From Bacillaceae bacterium JMAK1 (GTDB lineage: Bacteria; Bacillota; Bacilli; Bacillales; Marinococcaceae), in contig JIBW01000003.1 in the NCBI GenBank assembly GCA_012970285.1, positions 434,001 to 498,000 on the forward strand: a stretch of 64,000 nt of DNA, given 5' to 3'. A program made the position numbers and the translations under genes. The stretch's first letter is position 1. Each line of letters begins with the position of its first letter. Below are positions 1 through 8,297 of the stretch, one piece after another. The notes beneath the pieces are model-generated. The model saw nothing but the letters and a program-made list of their open reading frames with translations. It was not told the origin of the DNA and made no database searches.

Positions 1-1
1 G

Positions 2-616
2 ACAGGTGTAAAAACATCAAAGGGGGTAATATCAACCGAAACGGTCATTAATGCGTGTGGACCATTCGCATCTTCGATCGCACGTTTTTCTGGTGTACCG
101 ATGAACATTAAACCGAGGCGCGGTGTAATACTCATCTCAGAAAAAGTAGATCCAATTGTAAATGGTAGTCTACTTGATGCCCAGTACATTGCCGCCAAGC
201 ACCTCTCTGGTCAGCAACCGGAATATGGTATTGGACTTTCCTTAGGGCAAACGGATTCTGGCAATTTATTGATTGGTGGTAGTCGTGAGTTCGTTGGGTT
301 TAATAAACATGTTCATTCAGATGTGTTACACGCAATCGCATACCATGCATGCAAAGTAGTTCCTGCACTTACGAATATACGCATAATACGTTCAATGGTA
401 GGCTTTCGACCGTTCACTGGAGATGGGTTGCCGATCATTGATCGGTCTGAACAACTTCGAGGATATATTTTGGCAGCAGGTCATGAGGGGGACGGAATTG
501 CGTTATCACCGATTACTGGTTGTCTAGTTCGAGATTTACTGAACGGTGGTGGACCCACATCCAGATTTTTGCCTCATTTGACTAGTGATCGTTTTAAAGA
601 AAAAACATTGCTTTAG
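2..616 (+). CDS. FAD-dependent oxidoreductase of the DAO family, C-terminal part
   Basis: The reading frame is open from the left edge (frame 2), so the gene is 5' truncated by the window; the first ATG at 101 is internal. The visible 204 residues carry a VINACGPFAS segment and a C-terminal RPFTGDGLPIID ... AAGHEGDGIALSP region. That is the FAD-contacting C-terminus of glycine, sarcosine and D-amino-acid oxidases. The specific amine substrate cannot be read from this part. It lies 24 bp before a TRAP-type permease and an Asp/Glu racemase on the same strand, so it probably belongs to an amino-acid or amine utilisation operon. Confidence 0.8.
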   Translation, partial: TGVKTSKGVISTETVINACGPFASSIARFSGVPMNIKPRRGVILISEKVDPIVNGSLLDAQYIAAKHLSGQQPEYGIGLSLGQTDSGNLLIGGSREFVGFNKHVHSDVLHAIAYHACKVVPALTNIRIIRSMVGFRPFTGDGLPIIDRSEQLRGYILAAGHEGDGIALSPITGCLVRDLLNGGGPTSRFLPHLTSDRFKEKTLL

Positions 617-640
617 AATTAATCTAGAGGAGGCGTAGAA

Positions 641-1996
641 ATGGAATTCGTTGCGTTGCTCGTGCCTATGTTGTTACTGTTTGTTATCGCATTAACGAAA
701 TCAATTCCTAAAATTGGGGGAGACGTACGTATTGCCTTATTAACAGCGGCAGTAGCGAGTGCATTATTTGCCCAACTTGGTCCAGTTGAAATAGTAACGG
801 CAATGATTGACGGTATTGATCAGCTCGCTTGGGTCATCATGTTGTCTCTTGTCGGAAGCATTTATGCAGAAGCACAAGTACGAATCGGTGCGATGGAGAC
901 GACATTATCCAGTTTTCGGTCAATCTTCGGTAATTCATCCAAAGGCCTAGTCATTTCCGTATTTCTAACCTTAATTTTGGCAGGATCTCTGCTCGGTGAT
1001 GCAATAGCTGCAGCGACTGTCATTGGTTTACTAGTCATTCCTACCCTCAGTCAGTTAAAAATGAAGCCAGAACACATTGGTATGATTATTTTACTTGGTG
1101 CATCACTCGGGTCAATTATGCCTCCTATCTCCCAAGCGGTTTTCCTATCTGCATCTCTCGTCGGAATTGAGCCTACAAATGTGTTAAATGTTGCTTATAT
1201 AACAGTTGGGATCGGATCAATTTTTGCAATCGTTGAATCTTTCCGATTCGTTAAAGGGAAGAAGTTACCGGAGCATTTACAAACAACAGAGACGCTTGGT
1301 TCTATCATCGTAAAACGTTGGTACACAATGATCCCGTTACTTATACTCACTATCATTATCATTTTGAATACTGGGTTTTCTTATAGCATCTTTGAGTGGC
1401 CATTCATCGCACCAATCATTACATGGCTAGAAGAAATTCCGATCATTCAAGGGTTGGCGTTTCCAGTCGTGTTAGCGATCATTGTAGCTTTGATCGTAAG
1501 TTTTGTCTTTCCGGCTGTACGCACAAATAGTGGAGATGTTGTAAAGACAGGTCTTTCAAAGGTGAGCAAAACTGTTCAAATACAACTGTGTGCAGGTATT
1601 ATGGTTGGTGTCTTTTATGCATCAGGTACGATCGATACGGTAGCGATGTATGCTGTAACATTGGAAAGCTCTGCACTGAAAATTGGTGGGGCGCTAGGAA
1701 TCATTTTAATCGGCATGATTACAGGGTCCCAAACGACCGCACAAACCGTCCTGGTTACATTTATTGCACCAGCTCTTGAGTCGTTAGGTGTGCATTCAAC
1801 TAACATTGCATTGGGGGCGTCACACATTGCGGCAGCAGGACAAAACTTTCCACCTGTTGGACTGACGGCCTTTGTAGTTTGTGGCATTGTCGGAGGTGCA
1901 ATGAACACGAAAGTTGACCCAATTAAAGTTATGATTCTCGCTTTGCCTAATTCATTGTACTTCATACTTATTGGGTTGATTGCATGGTTTATTTAA
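641..1996 (+). CDS. TRAP-type large permease (DctM-like)
   Basis: A 451-residue polytopic membrane protein with about 12 hydrophobic segments. The stretch GASLGSIMPPISQAVFL resembles the GxxxGxxIPPS substrate/ion motif of DctM-type TRAP permeases, which take up carboxylates with Na+. The start is fixed by AGGAGG a few bases upstream. The periplasmic binding protein and small permease that normally accompany DctM are not next to it and may lie left of the window. The following racemase overlaps its end by 13 bp, which indicates translational coupling. A different IT-superfamily carrier remains possible. Confidence 0.7.
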   Translation: MEFVALLVPMLLLFVIALTKSIPKIGGDVRIALLTAAVASALFAQLGPVEIVTAMIDGIDQLAWVIMLSLVGSIYAEAQVRIGAMETTLSSFRSIFGNSSKGLVISVFLTLILAGSLLGDAIAAATVIGLLVIPTLSQLKMKPEHIGMIILLGASLGSIMPPISQAVFLSASLVGIEPTNVLNVAYITVGIGSIFAIVESFRFVKGKKLPEHLQTTETLGSIIVKRWYTMIPLLILTIIIILNTGFSYSIFEWPFIAPIITWLEEIPIIQGLAFPVVLAIIVALIVSFVFPAVRTNSGDVVKTGLSKVSKTVQIQLCAGIMVGVFYASGTIDTVAMYAVTLESSALKIGGALGIILIGMITGSQTTAQTVLVTFIAPALESLGVHSTNIALGASHIAAAGQNFPPVGLTAFVVCGIVGGAMNTKVDPIKVMILALPNSLYFILIGLIAWFI

Positions 1997-2670
1997 CTCC
2001 TAAGCTCGGCGTTATTATGCTAGATACATCGTTTGAAAGGATCGTAGGCGACATCGGCAATTCAAAGACGTTTCCATTTCCTGTGATCTATGAAACTGTT
2101 TCTGGTGCATTTGTTTCAAGAGTCGTTGATCAATTTGATAATCAACTGATACAACCGTTTATTGATGCGGCCAAATGTTTGGAGTCAAAGGGTGCGACAG
2201 TAATTACGACAAGCTGTGGCTTCCTAGCCTTGGTGCAAAAAGAAATTGAGGCAGCAGTTAATGTACCATTTCTTTCTTCCAGTTTAATACAAATCCCTTT
2301 TGTAGAACGGATGATTAACGGAGAAGTTGGAGTGATAACTGCTCGAGTGGCATCATTGACCGAAGCTCATTTCTACGGGGTGAGTGCTAATGTTCCTTCA
2401 GCTATTGTCGGGCTTGAACACTATCCGTCATTTCGTGGAGCAATTTTGGAACAGAGCATTCCGTTAAATGTGGCCGCAATTCAAGAAGAAGTCGTTCAGG
2501 CAACGCAAGAACTATTAGCTACTTATCCACATATAAAGGCGATTGTACTAGAGTGTACAAACTTACCACCGTACCGGGAAGCGATAAAAGAAGTGTCGAG
2601 GCTACCAGTATTTGATCACCGTGGTTTGTGTTTGTATGTTATGAGTAGTTCTAGAACGAGAGATATGTGA
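1984..2670 (+). CDS. Asp/Glu racemase family protein
   Basis: A 228-residue cytosolic protein of the aspartate/glutamate/hydantoin racemase fold. The two halves each show a cysteine motif, TTSCGF (about residue 78) and LECTNLPPY (about residue 195), matching the paired catalytic Cys of this family. The start ATG lies inside the end of the upstream permease gene (13 bp overlap). Together with the upstream FAD oxidase it suggests interconversion and oxidation of an amino acid or related acid; the substrate is not determined by sequence. Confidence 0.75.
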   Translation: MVYLTPKLGVIMLDTSFERIVGDIGNSKTFPFPVIYETVSGAFVSRVVDQFDNQLIQPFIDAAKCLESKGATVITTSCGFLALVQKEIEAAVNVPFLSSSLIQIPFVERMINGEVGVITARVASLTEAHFYGVSANVPSAIVGLEHYPSFRGAILEQSIPLNVAAIQEEVVQATQELLATYPHIKAIVLECTNLPPYREAIKEVSRLPVFDHRGLCLYVMSSSRTRDM

Positions 2671-2699
2671 AGACAATAAAAGTTCGTTTAGAGCATAAA

Positions 2700-2735
2700 A
2701 AAGGATGATGGGACTGAAAACCATCATCCTTTCGT
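2700..2735. terminator. Bidirectional hairpin terminator
   Basis: A perfect 12-bp stem (2700-2711 with 2721-2732, loop of 9 bases) lies between the convergent racemase and amidohydrolase genes. A-rich on the left and T-rich on the right, so it can end both transcripts. Confidence 0.85.
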
Positions 2736-2737
2736 CA

Positions 2738-4063
2738 TTAACCAAGTAAGTGCTGACTGGCTTCTGTTGCCAGTCTTTTTATTCTCTCTATATCGATGCC
2801 AATCATCTTTCCATTCTTCTTAACAGGGTTTCCTGCGACATACACAGAATCGACGTTAGCAGTGTTTGTGCATTGGACGACCGTCCCGACTGGATCATTG
2901 ACTGGGAAAATATTGAGGTCATTCTTGTTGATCATAATGATATCTGCTTGTTTACCTGGTGTTAACGAGCCGACTTTGTGATCGAGTCTTAGCGCTTTCG
3001 CACCGTCAATCGTTGCAGACTCCAATATGTTTTGTGCAGAGAGGTGAAGCTCTGGTCCAGGCATGATGCCTTGAGATAACTGTTCTTGATTTACTCTGGC
3101 ACGATCTGCTTGCAAGGCAAACTTCATTTGTGTGAACATGTCTCCTCCGGTAGACGTGACAACGTCCACACCAAGTGCCGGTTTTACCCCATTTTCCAAG
3201 GCCAGACCAATGGCAGGATAACCATGACCCATCATCATTTCAATCTCAGGCGTTACGGAGATACTGCCGCCATTTTCCGCCAGTAATTTTACTTCCTCGG
3301 GCTGTACAGCATTCGCATGGGCGAAGTTCAAATGTTCTCCTAGCAATCCTGCTTCATGTAATTTCTCAATGGAACGTTCTGACGAGCCCCATGTTCCAAA
3401 CCCTAAGTGCATGCTACAGACCGCATCGATCTCACGAGCGAACTGAATTTCCTTTACACTCGTTCCCCAGGAGCTAAATTCCGGTCCGCGAATCGCTAGC
3501 CCCATCGTAAGTAATTGATCATCTGAGCTGAAATGCCGTTCTTTTATCGCTCTAGCTTCTTCAATCGTATCGAGCTTACTATCTGAATTCCAGTATTCAG
3601 CATCTCCTGGAGACCCATAACCGAAGATGGCGCGGATTCCAGATTCTTTTAGTCCACGGATCATCTCTTCCGCATGGTCGTTTGAAATAATCATCGTCCA
3701 GTCATATAAGGTCGTAACCCCTGATTCCAACGCTTCAAGGGAACCTAATAGATTTCCGATATAATCATCTTCCGGACGTCTCTTTGATCCAATATTCCCA
3801 TAATAAATGTTGCCTAGATACGTTTGTAATGACCAGTCCGCACCAATGTTGCGAATGACCGATTCCCACGTATGCCTGTGGGTATCGACTAAGCCGGGCA
3901 TCACAATCATGTCCTTTGCATTGATCACCTCACAATCATCGGCTGAAATATTCGGTCCGACTTCAATGATCGTATCGTTTTCAATCAATACATCCGCTTC
4001 ATTAAAATTCCCAAGGTTGCTGTCCAAGGTGATTACTGTTCCATTTTTGAATAGTCGCTTCAC
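2738..4063 (-). CDS. Amidohydrolase family protein (cytosine deaminase/chlorohydrolase type)
   Basis: A 441-residue metal-dependent hydrolase of the amidohydrolase superfamily. The N-terminal GLVDTHRHTWES gives the HxH metal pair, further metal or catalytic His residues lie in SMHLGFG and FAHANAV, and the late Asp in LGVDVVTSTGGD. The C-terminal GSLTPGKQADIIMI is typical of the subgroup with cytosine deaminase, SAH deaminase and atrazine hydrolase. Such enzymes deaminate or hydrolyse ring or exocyclic amide substrates. It is transcribed alone, convergent to the oxidase/permease/racemase operon. Exact substrate unknown. Confidence 0.8.
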   Translation of the reverse strand: MKRLFKNGTVITLDSNLGNFNEADVLIENDTIIEVGPNISADDCEVINAKDMIVMPGLVDTHRHTWESVIRNIGADWSLQTYLGNIYYGNIGSKRRPEDDYIGNLLGSLEALESGVTTLYDWTMIISNDHAEEMIRGLKESGIRAIFGYGSPGDAEYWNSDSKLDTIEEARAIKERHFSSDDQLLTMGLAIRGPEFSSWGTSVKEIQFAREIDAVCSMHLGFGTWGSSERSIEKLHEAGLLGEHLNFAHANAVQPEEVKLLAENGGSISVTPEIEMMMGHGYPAIGLALENGVKPALGVDVVTSTGGDMFTQMKFALQADRARVNQEQLSQGIMPGPELHLSAQNILESATIDGAKALRLDHKVGSLTPGKQADIIMINKNDLNIFPVNDPVGTVVQCTNTANVDSVYVAGNPVKKNGKMIGIDIERIKRLATEASQHLLG

Positions 4064-4471
4064 GCAAACTTCTCCTTTTTTACTTCAGAATACATATAAA
4101 GGCTGTCCTTCTCATCATTATGATTGATTTAGGACACGTTCGTAAGTAAGCACTTTAAAGTTATTTAGTGTTCTGAAGTAAACTTAAGAAAGGATCATGA
4201 AAAAAGGACCATAAGAATTCCTCATAAAAAGGTTGCCTGGCATTCACCCCATTTACGTTTAAAATTTTAAAATCCAGAGTTCGTCATTTTCACTCTTCAA
4301 GATAAACCTAATGACTTATCTTTCTTTATAAACATGTAACGTTACTCTCTATTACGCCACTAAAAATATGCAATCAAAGTGCTGAAAAGTGCGAGCATAT
4401 ATGGCTTCTAGCTACTCATGATACCTTTGCAAGTACTACTATAGATACTAACAAACTAATCTGAAATTTTA
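4064..4471. other. Divergent intergenic region without a gene
   Basis: About 410 bases of AT-rich DNA between the amidohydrolase (minus) and asnO (plus). I see no credible coding frame, tRNA or clear riboswitch. It must hold the amidohydrolase promoter and possibly regulatory sites for asnO. Confidence 0.6.
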
Positions 4472-4500
4472 TTTACAAAATCTTCTAGGTAAACTATACT
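4472..4500 (+). promoter_or_regulatory. SigA promoter of asnO
   Basis: TTTACA (4472-4477), a 17-bp spacer and TATACT (4495-4500) lie just upstream of the asnO start at 4533. Both hexamers are one base from consensus and spacing is ideal. Confidence 0.8.
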
Positions 4501-4532
4501 GTGTTGGCGGGCTGAGTGTATGGGAGGCTATT

Positions 4533-6425
4533 ATGTGCGGTTTTTGTGGTCGTGTGAAGCGTACTTACATGGATTCAGTAGATTTACATCGTGTAGAGGA
4601 GCGAATGCATCATCGAGGTCCTGATGACTTTCGTTATGTTCAAGACTCAGACATTGATTTCTATTTTTCAAGATTGAGTATCCAAGATCTATCAAATGCA
4701 CACCAGCCTATGCAGAGTTTATCCAAGCAATACCTGATTGTTTTTAATGGAGAAATCTATAATTATGTTGAACTGAGACAATCATTAATAGAAGAAGGTT
4801 ATTATTTTCAAACTGAAGGTGACACGGAAGTGCTTCTTGCGCTTTACGAGGTTTACGGTAAACAAATGATTTATCAGTTGCGTGGAATGTTTGCTTTTGC
4901 CATTTGGGATCGTGCAGAGCGAGAGTTGTTTGCGGCAAGAGACCCATTTGGAATTAAGCCGTTCTATTATGTTGAAAATGAAGATGGTTTTTTCTTCTCA
5001 TCTGAACGGAAGTGTTTACCGCTGTTAGGTGCAGAGCATAAAGCTGTTGATAAAGAAGCATTGCATCATTATTTAACGTTTCAATATATCCCTTCCACGG
5101 ATGGTTATACAGACGTTGCGTTTCAACAATTGAAGCCAGGGCATTGTCTCACGTACTCGTTTGATTTGGAAGAAGCACATGTTGAACGATACTTTCAAGC
5201 GCAATTTTGTTCTAGTTTAGAAGGCACAAAAAATGTAGCTAGAACTTTGCAGCAGGCACTTCAAAGTTCTGTATCTGTTCATATGCGCAGTGATGTGAGT
5301 GTAGGTGCGTTTTTGTCAGGTGGAATTGATTCTAGTACAATTGTTGCGCTAGCGAAAGAACATCACCCAAGTTTACAAACGTTTACGGTCGGGTTTGAAC
5401 GAGAGGGGTATAGCGAGATTGAGTTAGCGAAAGAAACGGCCAATCATCTAGGGGTAGATAACCATGCGTATATCATCACAGCCGAGGAAGTGATGAATGA
5501 GATGGAGAATCTTGTCTATCATTTGGACGAGCCGATCGCTGATCCAGCTGCAATCCCGAATTACTTCGTTTCACGGCTTGCAAGTCAGCATGTAAAAGTT
5601 GTTCTTTCAGGAGAAGGAGCCGATGAATTGTTTGCGGGTTATGAGATTTACAAGGAGCCAAATGCGCTGAAAGGTTTTGGCTACTTGCCTAGACGATTCA
5701 ATCAGTGGATACAATTGTTAGCAAAACAATTGCCTGAAGGGATAAAAGGTAGAAATTATCTTATTCGTGGAACGACACCACTAGTTGAACGTTATGTTGG
5801 CAATGCCAAAATTTTTAATCATAAGGAAAAAGAATTATTGTTAGCGGATGCAGGATCCGTTTATCCGTATACAAACGTGACGAAACCTTTGTATGACCAG
5901 GCTCTACAATGGGATGATAGCACACAAATGCAATACATTGATTTGCATACTTGGTTGCCAGGAGACATTCTGACGGTAGCAGATCGGATGTCGATGGCTC
6001 ATTCTATTGAACTTCGCGTACCTTTTTTAGATCAACAAGTGTTTGAAGTTGCGTCTATGATCCCTCAATCCATGAAGTTGACGGAAGGTACGACGAAATT
6101 TGTCCTAAGAGAAGCAGCAAAAGACATTTTACCAGATGCCGTTTTTAATCGGAAAAAGTTAGGTTTCCCAGTACCCATTCGACACTGGTTGCAAAATGAA
6201 ATGTATGACTGGGTTCAGTCAATTGTTCAACAAAGCGACACAGACATGTTCATAAACAAGTCGTATGTGCTCCGTCTATTAGACGAGCATGCAAGAGGAA
6301 TGGCTGACCACAGTCGAAAGCTGTGGACGGCGGTTACGTTTATGATTTGGCACCGAGTGTATGCAGAACGACGACCTTCTCGTGAGGTACTCGTATCAAC
6401 CTCTACTCATGCAGCAGTGTTGTGA
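4533..6425 (+). CDS. asnO: Asparagine synthetase (glutamine-hydrolysing), AsnO/AsnB family
   Basis: Cytosolic enzyme converting aspartate, glutamine and ATP to asparagine. Cys2 follows the initiator Met directly (MCGF), giving the N-terminal glutamine amidotransferase nucleophile; RDPFGIKP and the HHRGPDD segment complete that domain. The synthetase domain shows the PP-loop SGGIDSS and LSGEGADELF. The 630-residue length and the C-terminal RKKLGFPVPIRHWL segment resemble B. subtilis AsnO (YisO), which acts in sporulation. Monocistronic, with its own promoter and a strong terminator. AsnO rather than AsnB/AsnH is assigned from remembered similarity. Confidence 0.9.
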   Translation: MCGFCGRVKRTYMDSVDLHRVEERMHHRGPDDFRYVQDSDIDFYFSRLSIQDLSNAHQPMQSLSKQYLIVFNGEIYNYVELRQSLIEEGYYFQTEGDTEVLLALYEVYGKQMIYQLRGMFAFAIWDRAERELFAARDPFGIKPFYYVENEDGFFFSSERKCLPLLGAEHKAVDKEALHHYLTFQYIPSTDGYTDVAFQQLKPGHCLTYSFDLEEAHVERYFQAQFCSSLEGTKNVARTLQQALQSSVSVHMRSDVSVGAFLSGGIDSSTIVALAKEHHPSLQTFTVGFEREGYSEIELAKETANHLGVDNHAYIITAEEVMNEMENLVYHLDEPIADPAAIPNYFVSRLASQHVKVVLSGEGADELFAGYEIYKEPNALKGFGYLPRRFNQWIQLLAKQLPEGIKGRNYLIRGTTPLVERYVGNAKIFNHKEKELLLADAGSVYPYTNVTKPLYDQALQWDDSTQMQYIDLHTWLPGDILTVADRMSMAHSIELRVPFLDQQVFEVASMIPQSMKLTEGTTKFVLREAAKDILPDAVFNRKKLGFPVPIRHWLQNEMYDWVQSIVQQSDTDMFINKSYVLRLLDEHARGMADHSRKLWTAVTFMIWHRVYAERRPSREVLVSTSTHAAVL

Positions 6426-6454
6426 AAAGTAACTTTTTTAGAAAAAATGAGCTC

Positions 6455-6490
6455 AAACGTCCAGTACATGATGTACTGGACGTTTATTTT
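6455..6490 (+). terminator. asnO terminator
   Basis: A 14-bp perfect stem (6455-6468 with 6472-6485) is followed by a T-rich run, 30 bp after the asnO stop. Confidence 0.9.
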
Positions 6491-6510
6491 ATTCACAAAT
6501 AGCATAGGAG

Positions 6511-6613
6511 TTATCCCCAACTGTGAAGGGAAGGAGTAGGAAGGAACTTATCCACATGTGGGTAAGTTAATGAAAGAGAAAAATTTCTTATTTTCCTGTT
6601 GATTTGTGGATGA
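6511..6613. promoter_or_regulatory. Cluster of DnaA-box-like sites
   Basis: TTATCCCCA (6511-6519, one mismatch), a perfect TTATCCACA (6548-6556), the abutting inverted TGTGGGTAA (6557-6565, one mismatch) and inverted TGTGGATGA (6605-6613, one mismatch) lie within about 100 non-coding bases. Bacilli carry dispersed DnaA-box clusters; whether DnaA binds here is inference. Confidence 0.45.
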
Positions 6614-6618
6614 AGCTG

Positions 6619-7494
6619 TTAAGAACTTAGTCTTTTGTGGACTTCTTCGCGTGTCGGCATACCATGTTGGGCACCGTGTTTTTCGACTGATAATGACGCA
6701 GCAGCATTTGCAAATTCTAACGCTTCATTTAAAGGAAGTTGATCGGTTAATGCAACTGCAAGGGCGCCGTTAAACGTATCTCCAGCGCCTGTTGTATCTA
6801 CGGCATGTGTATCAAACCCGGCAATTTGAACGACAGAATGACCGTTACAATACATCGCTCCGTTTTTACCGAGCGTAACAATAACTTTGTTCGGGTAGGT
6901 TTGAACAGCCGTTTCGGGGCTTACTCCGAATAGAATTTCACATTCTGTTTCATTAGGGGTAATGTATGTCACTCGTTCAAGTGTTCTCGATGACAGTTCC
7001 ACAGCTGGCGCTGGATTTAAGATGATAGCCACATTTTCTTGATGAGCAATTGCAATCATTTCTTCTATAAATGCAAGCGGCGTTTCCAATTGGAAAACGA
7101 CGATTGTTGACTGTTTGATAACGTCACGAAATGACTCCGCTTCTTCTTTATTCCATACGTAATTAGCCCCGGGAGCAACGATAATGGAATTATCTTGGTT
7201 CGTTACGGTAATCATCGCTACGCCACTTTTAGCTTGATCTGTAACGTGTACATAAGACGGATCAATGCCCTCGTCTTTGAGAGTTTGTATTAAAGTATTG
7301 CCATACAAGTCATTACCTACTTTGCCGATCATTGCCACATCCCCCGCTAAGCGCGCAGCTGCAACCGCTTGATTCGCACCTTTTCCGCCAGGGAAAGTAA
7401 AAAAATCATCTCCAAGAATCGTTTCACCGATGGCAGGAACTTTTTTTGTATGAACGACAAGGTCCATATTAAGGCTTCCTACGACAGTAATCAT
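6619..7494 (-). CDS. rbsK: Ribokinase
   Basis: A 291-residue PfkB-family sugar kinase that phosphorylates ribose to ribose 5-phosphate. It has the N-terminal signature FPGGKGANQAVAAARLA (sugar site), the NPAPA segment and the C-terminal DTTGAGDTFNGAL with the catalytic Asp and anion hole. Length and motifs fit RbsK rather than fructokinase or adenosine kinase. Unlike B. subtilis rbs operons no transporter genes are adjacent; the gene stands alone, divergent from a collagen-like gene. Initiation at 7494 is supported by GGAG about 10 bases upstream. Confidence 0.88.
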   Translation of the reverse strand: MITVVGSLNMDLVVHTKKVPAIGETILGDDFFTFPGGKGANQAVAAARLAGDVAMIGKVGNDLYGNTLIQTLKDEGIDPSYVHVTDQAKSGVAMITVTNQDNSIIVAPGANYVWNKEEAESFRDVIKQSTIVVFQLETPLAFIEEMIAIAHQENVAIILNPAPAVELSSRTLERVTYITPNETECEILFGVSPETAVQTYPNKVIVTLGKNGAMYCNGHSVVQIAGFDTHAVDTTGAGDTFNGALAVALTDQLPLNEALEFANAAASLSVEKHGAQHGMPTREEVHKRLSS

Positions 7495-7622
7495 TGTTCA
7501 TAGCTCCGTTTCATGCCCAATCTTTGCGTCAACTGATTGGGTTTCTTATATTTTCTTTTCATGTAACCAACTGAAAAGCCCACCCATACGATAGGATAAC
7601 AAAGTATGGGAGGCGAATGCTT

Positions 7623-8096
7623 ATGTCCAATTCTCGAATTATTCATATTCCGTTCCCCGGTGGAGGAGGGTTTTTCCCGCCAGGCCCGCCGGGACCACCA
7701 CCAGGTCCACCATGGCAACCACCAGGCCCGCCGGGACCACCACCAGGCCCGCCGGGACCACCACCAGGTCCGCCATGGCAGCCACCAGGCCCGCCAGGCC
7801 CACCATGGCAACCACCAGGTCCACCGGGACCGCCAAATCAAGGTGCCCAACCACCTTCTGCGCCGCCACCGAATTTTATACCGATGCAGTCACAGGCGAC
7901 GCCATTTGTTGACTCGGGCGCCATATCATTTTGCCAATTCCGTTTTACGTTCATTTGGCTAAGGAATGGGCAGAGTTTTTGGTACTATCCAATTTTTGTA
8001 GGGCAACGATCCGTTGCAGGATTCCGTTGGAATGGACGCAATTGGGTGTTCTTTGGTATTAATACAAATCAAATTACGTCTTTTTCTTGCCAGTAA
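7623..8096 (+). CDS. Collagen-like Gly-Pro-Pro protein with conserved-looking C-terminal domain
   Basis: A 157-residue protein. GGGAGG at 7608-7613 is 9 bases before ATG 7623 but only 3 before ATG 7617, so 7623 is chosen. After a short N-terminus (residues 1-16) comes about 55 residues built almost only of GPP, PPG and PWQPPG units. The C-terminal 75 residues are aromatic-rich (FRFTFIWLRNG, FWYYPIFVG, FRWNGRNWVFFG) with two Cys that could form a disulfide. No signal peptide or membrane segment is evident. Function is unknown; spore-surface or exported structural roles are guesses based on collagen-like proteins of bacilli. Confidence 0.75.
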   Translation: MSNSRIIHIPFPGGGGFFPPGPPGPPPGPPWQPPGPPGPPPGPPGPPPGPPWQPPGPPGPPWQPPGPPGPPNQGAQPPSAPPPNFIPMQSQATPFVDSGAISFCQFRFTFIWLRNGQSFWYYPIFVGQRSVAGFRWNGRNWVFFGINTNQITSFSCQ

Positions 8097-8134
8097 TAGT
8101 AGAGTAGCTAATGTGAGCCATTAAATCACCTTAA

Positions 8135-8167
8135 AAACACACAGACTTCGGTTTGTGTGTTTGTTTT
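8135..8167 (+). terminator. Terminator of the collagen-like gene
   Basis: 12-bp stem (8135-8146 with 8151-8162) closing a TTCG tetraloop and followed by T-rich sequence. Confidence 0.9.
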
Positions 8168-8297
8168 TACATAAGAAAGATGTAATTTGTAAACTTTTGT
8201 GTAGAACGTTATTCTTTTTAAAGAAATACAAGTATACTGGAATAGAGTAGAAATGAACAAGTGCGGATTGTAATGCGTAATTTAGGAGAGAGGTTTA

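Noticed and set aside
7491-7962. Several long frames on both strands through the Gly-Pro-Pro tract
   Set aside because: They arise from the GC-rich repeat composition (for example poly-WW or poly-HHQ products); only the 7623 frame has a proper ribosome site and a sensible C-terminal domain.
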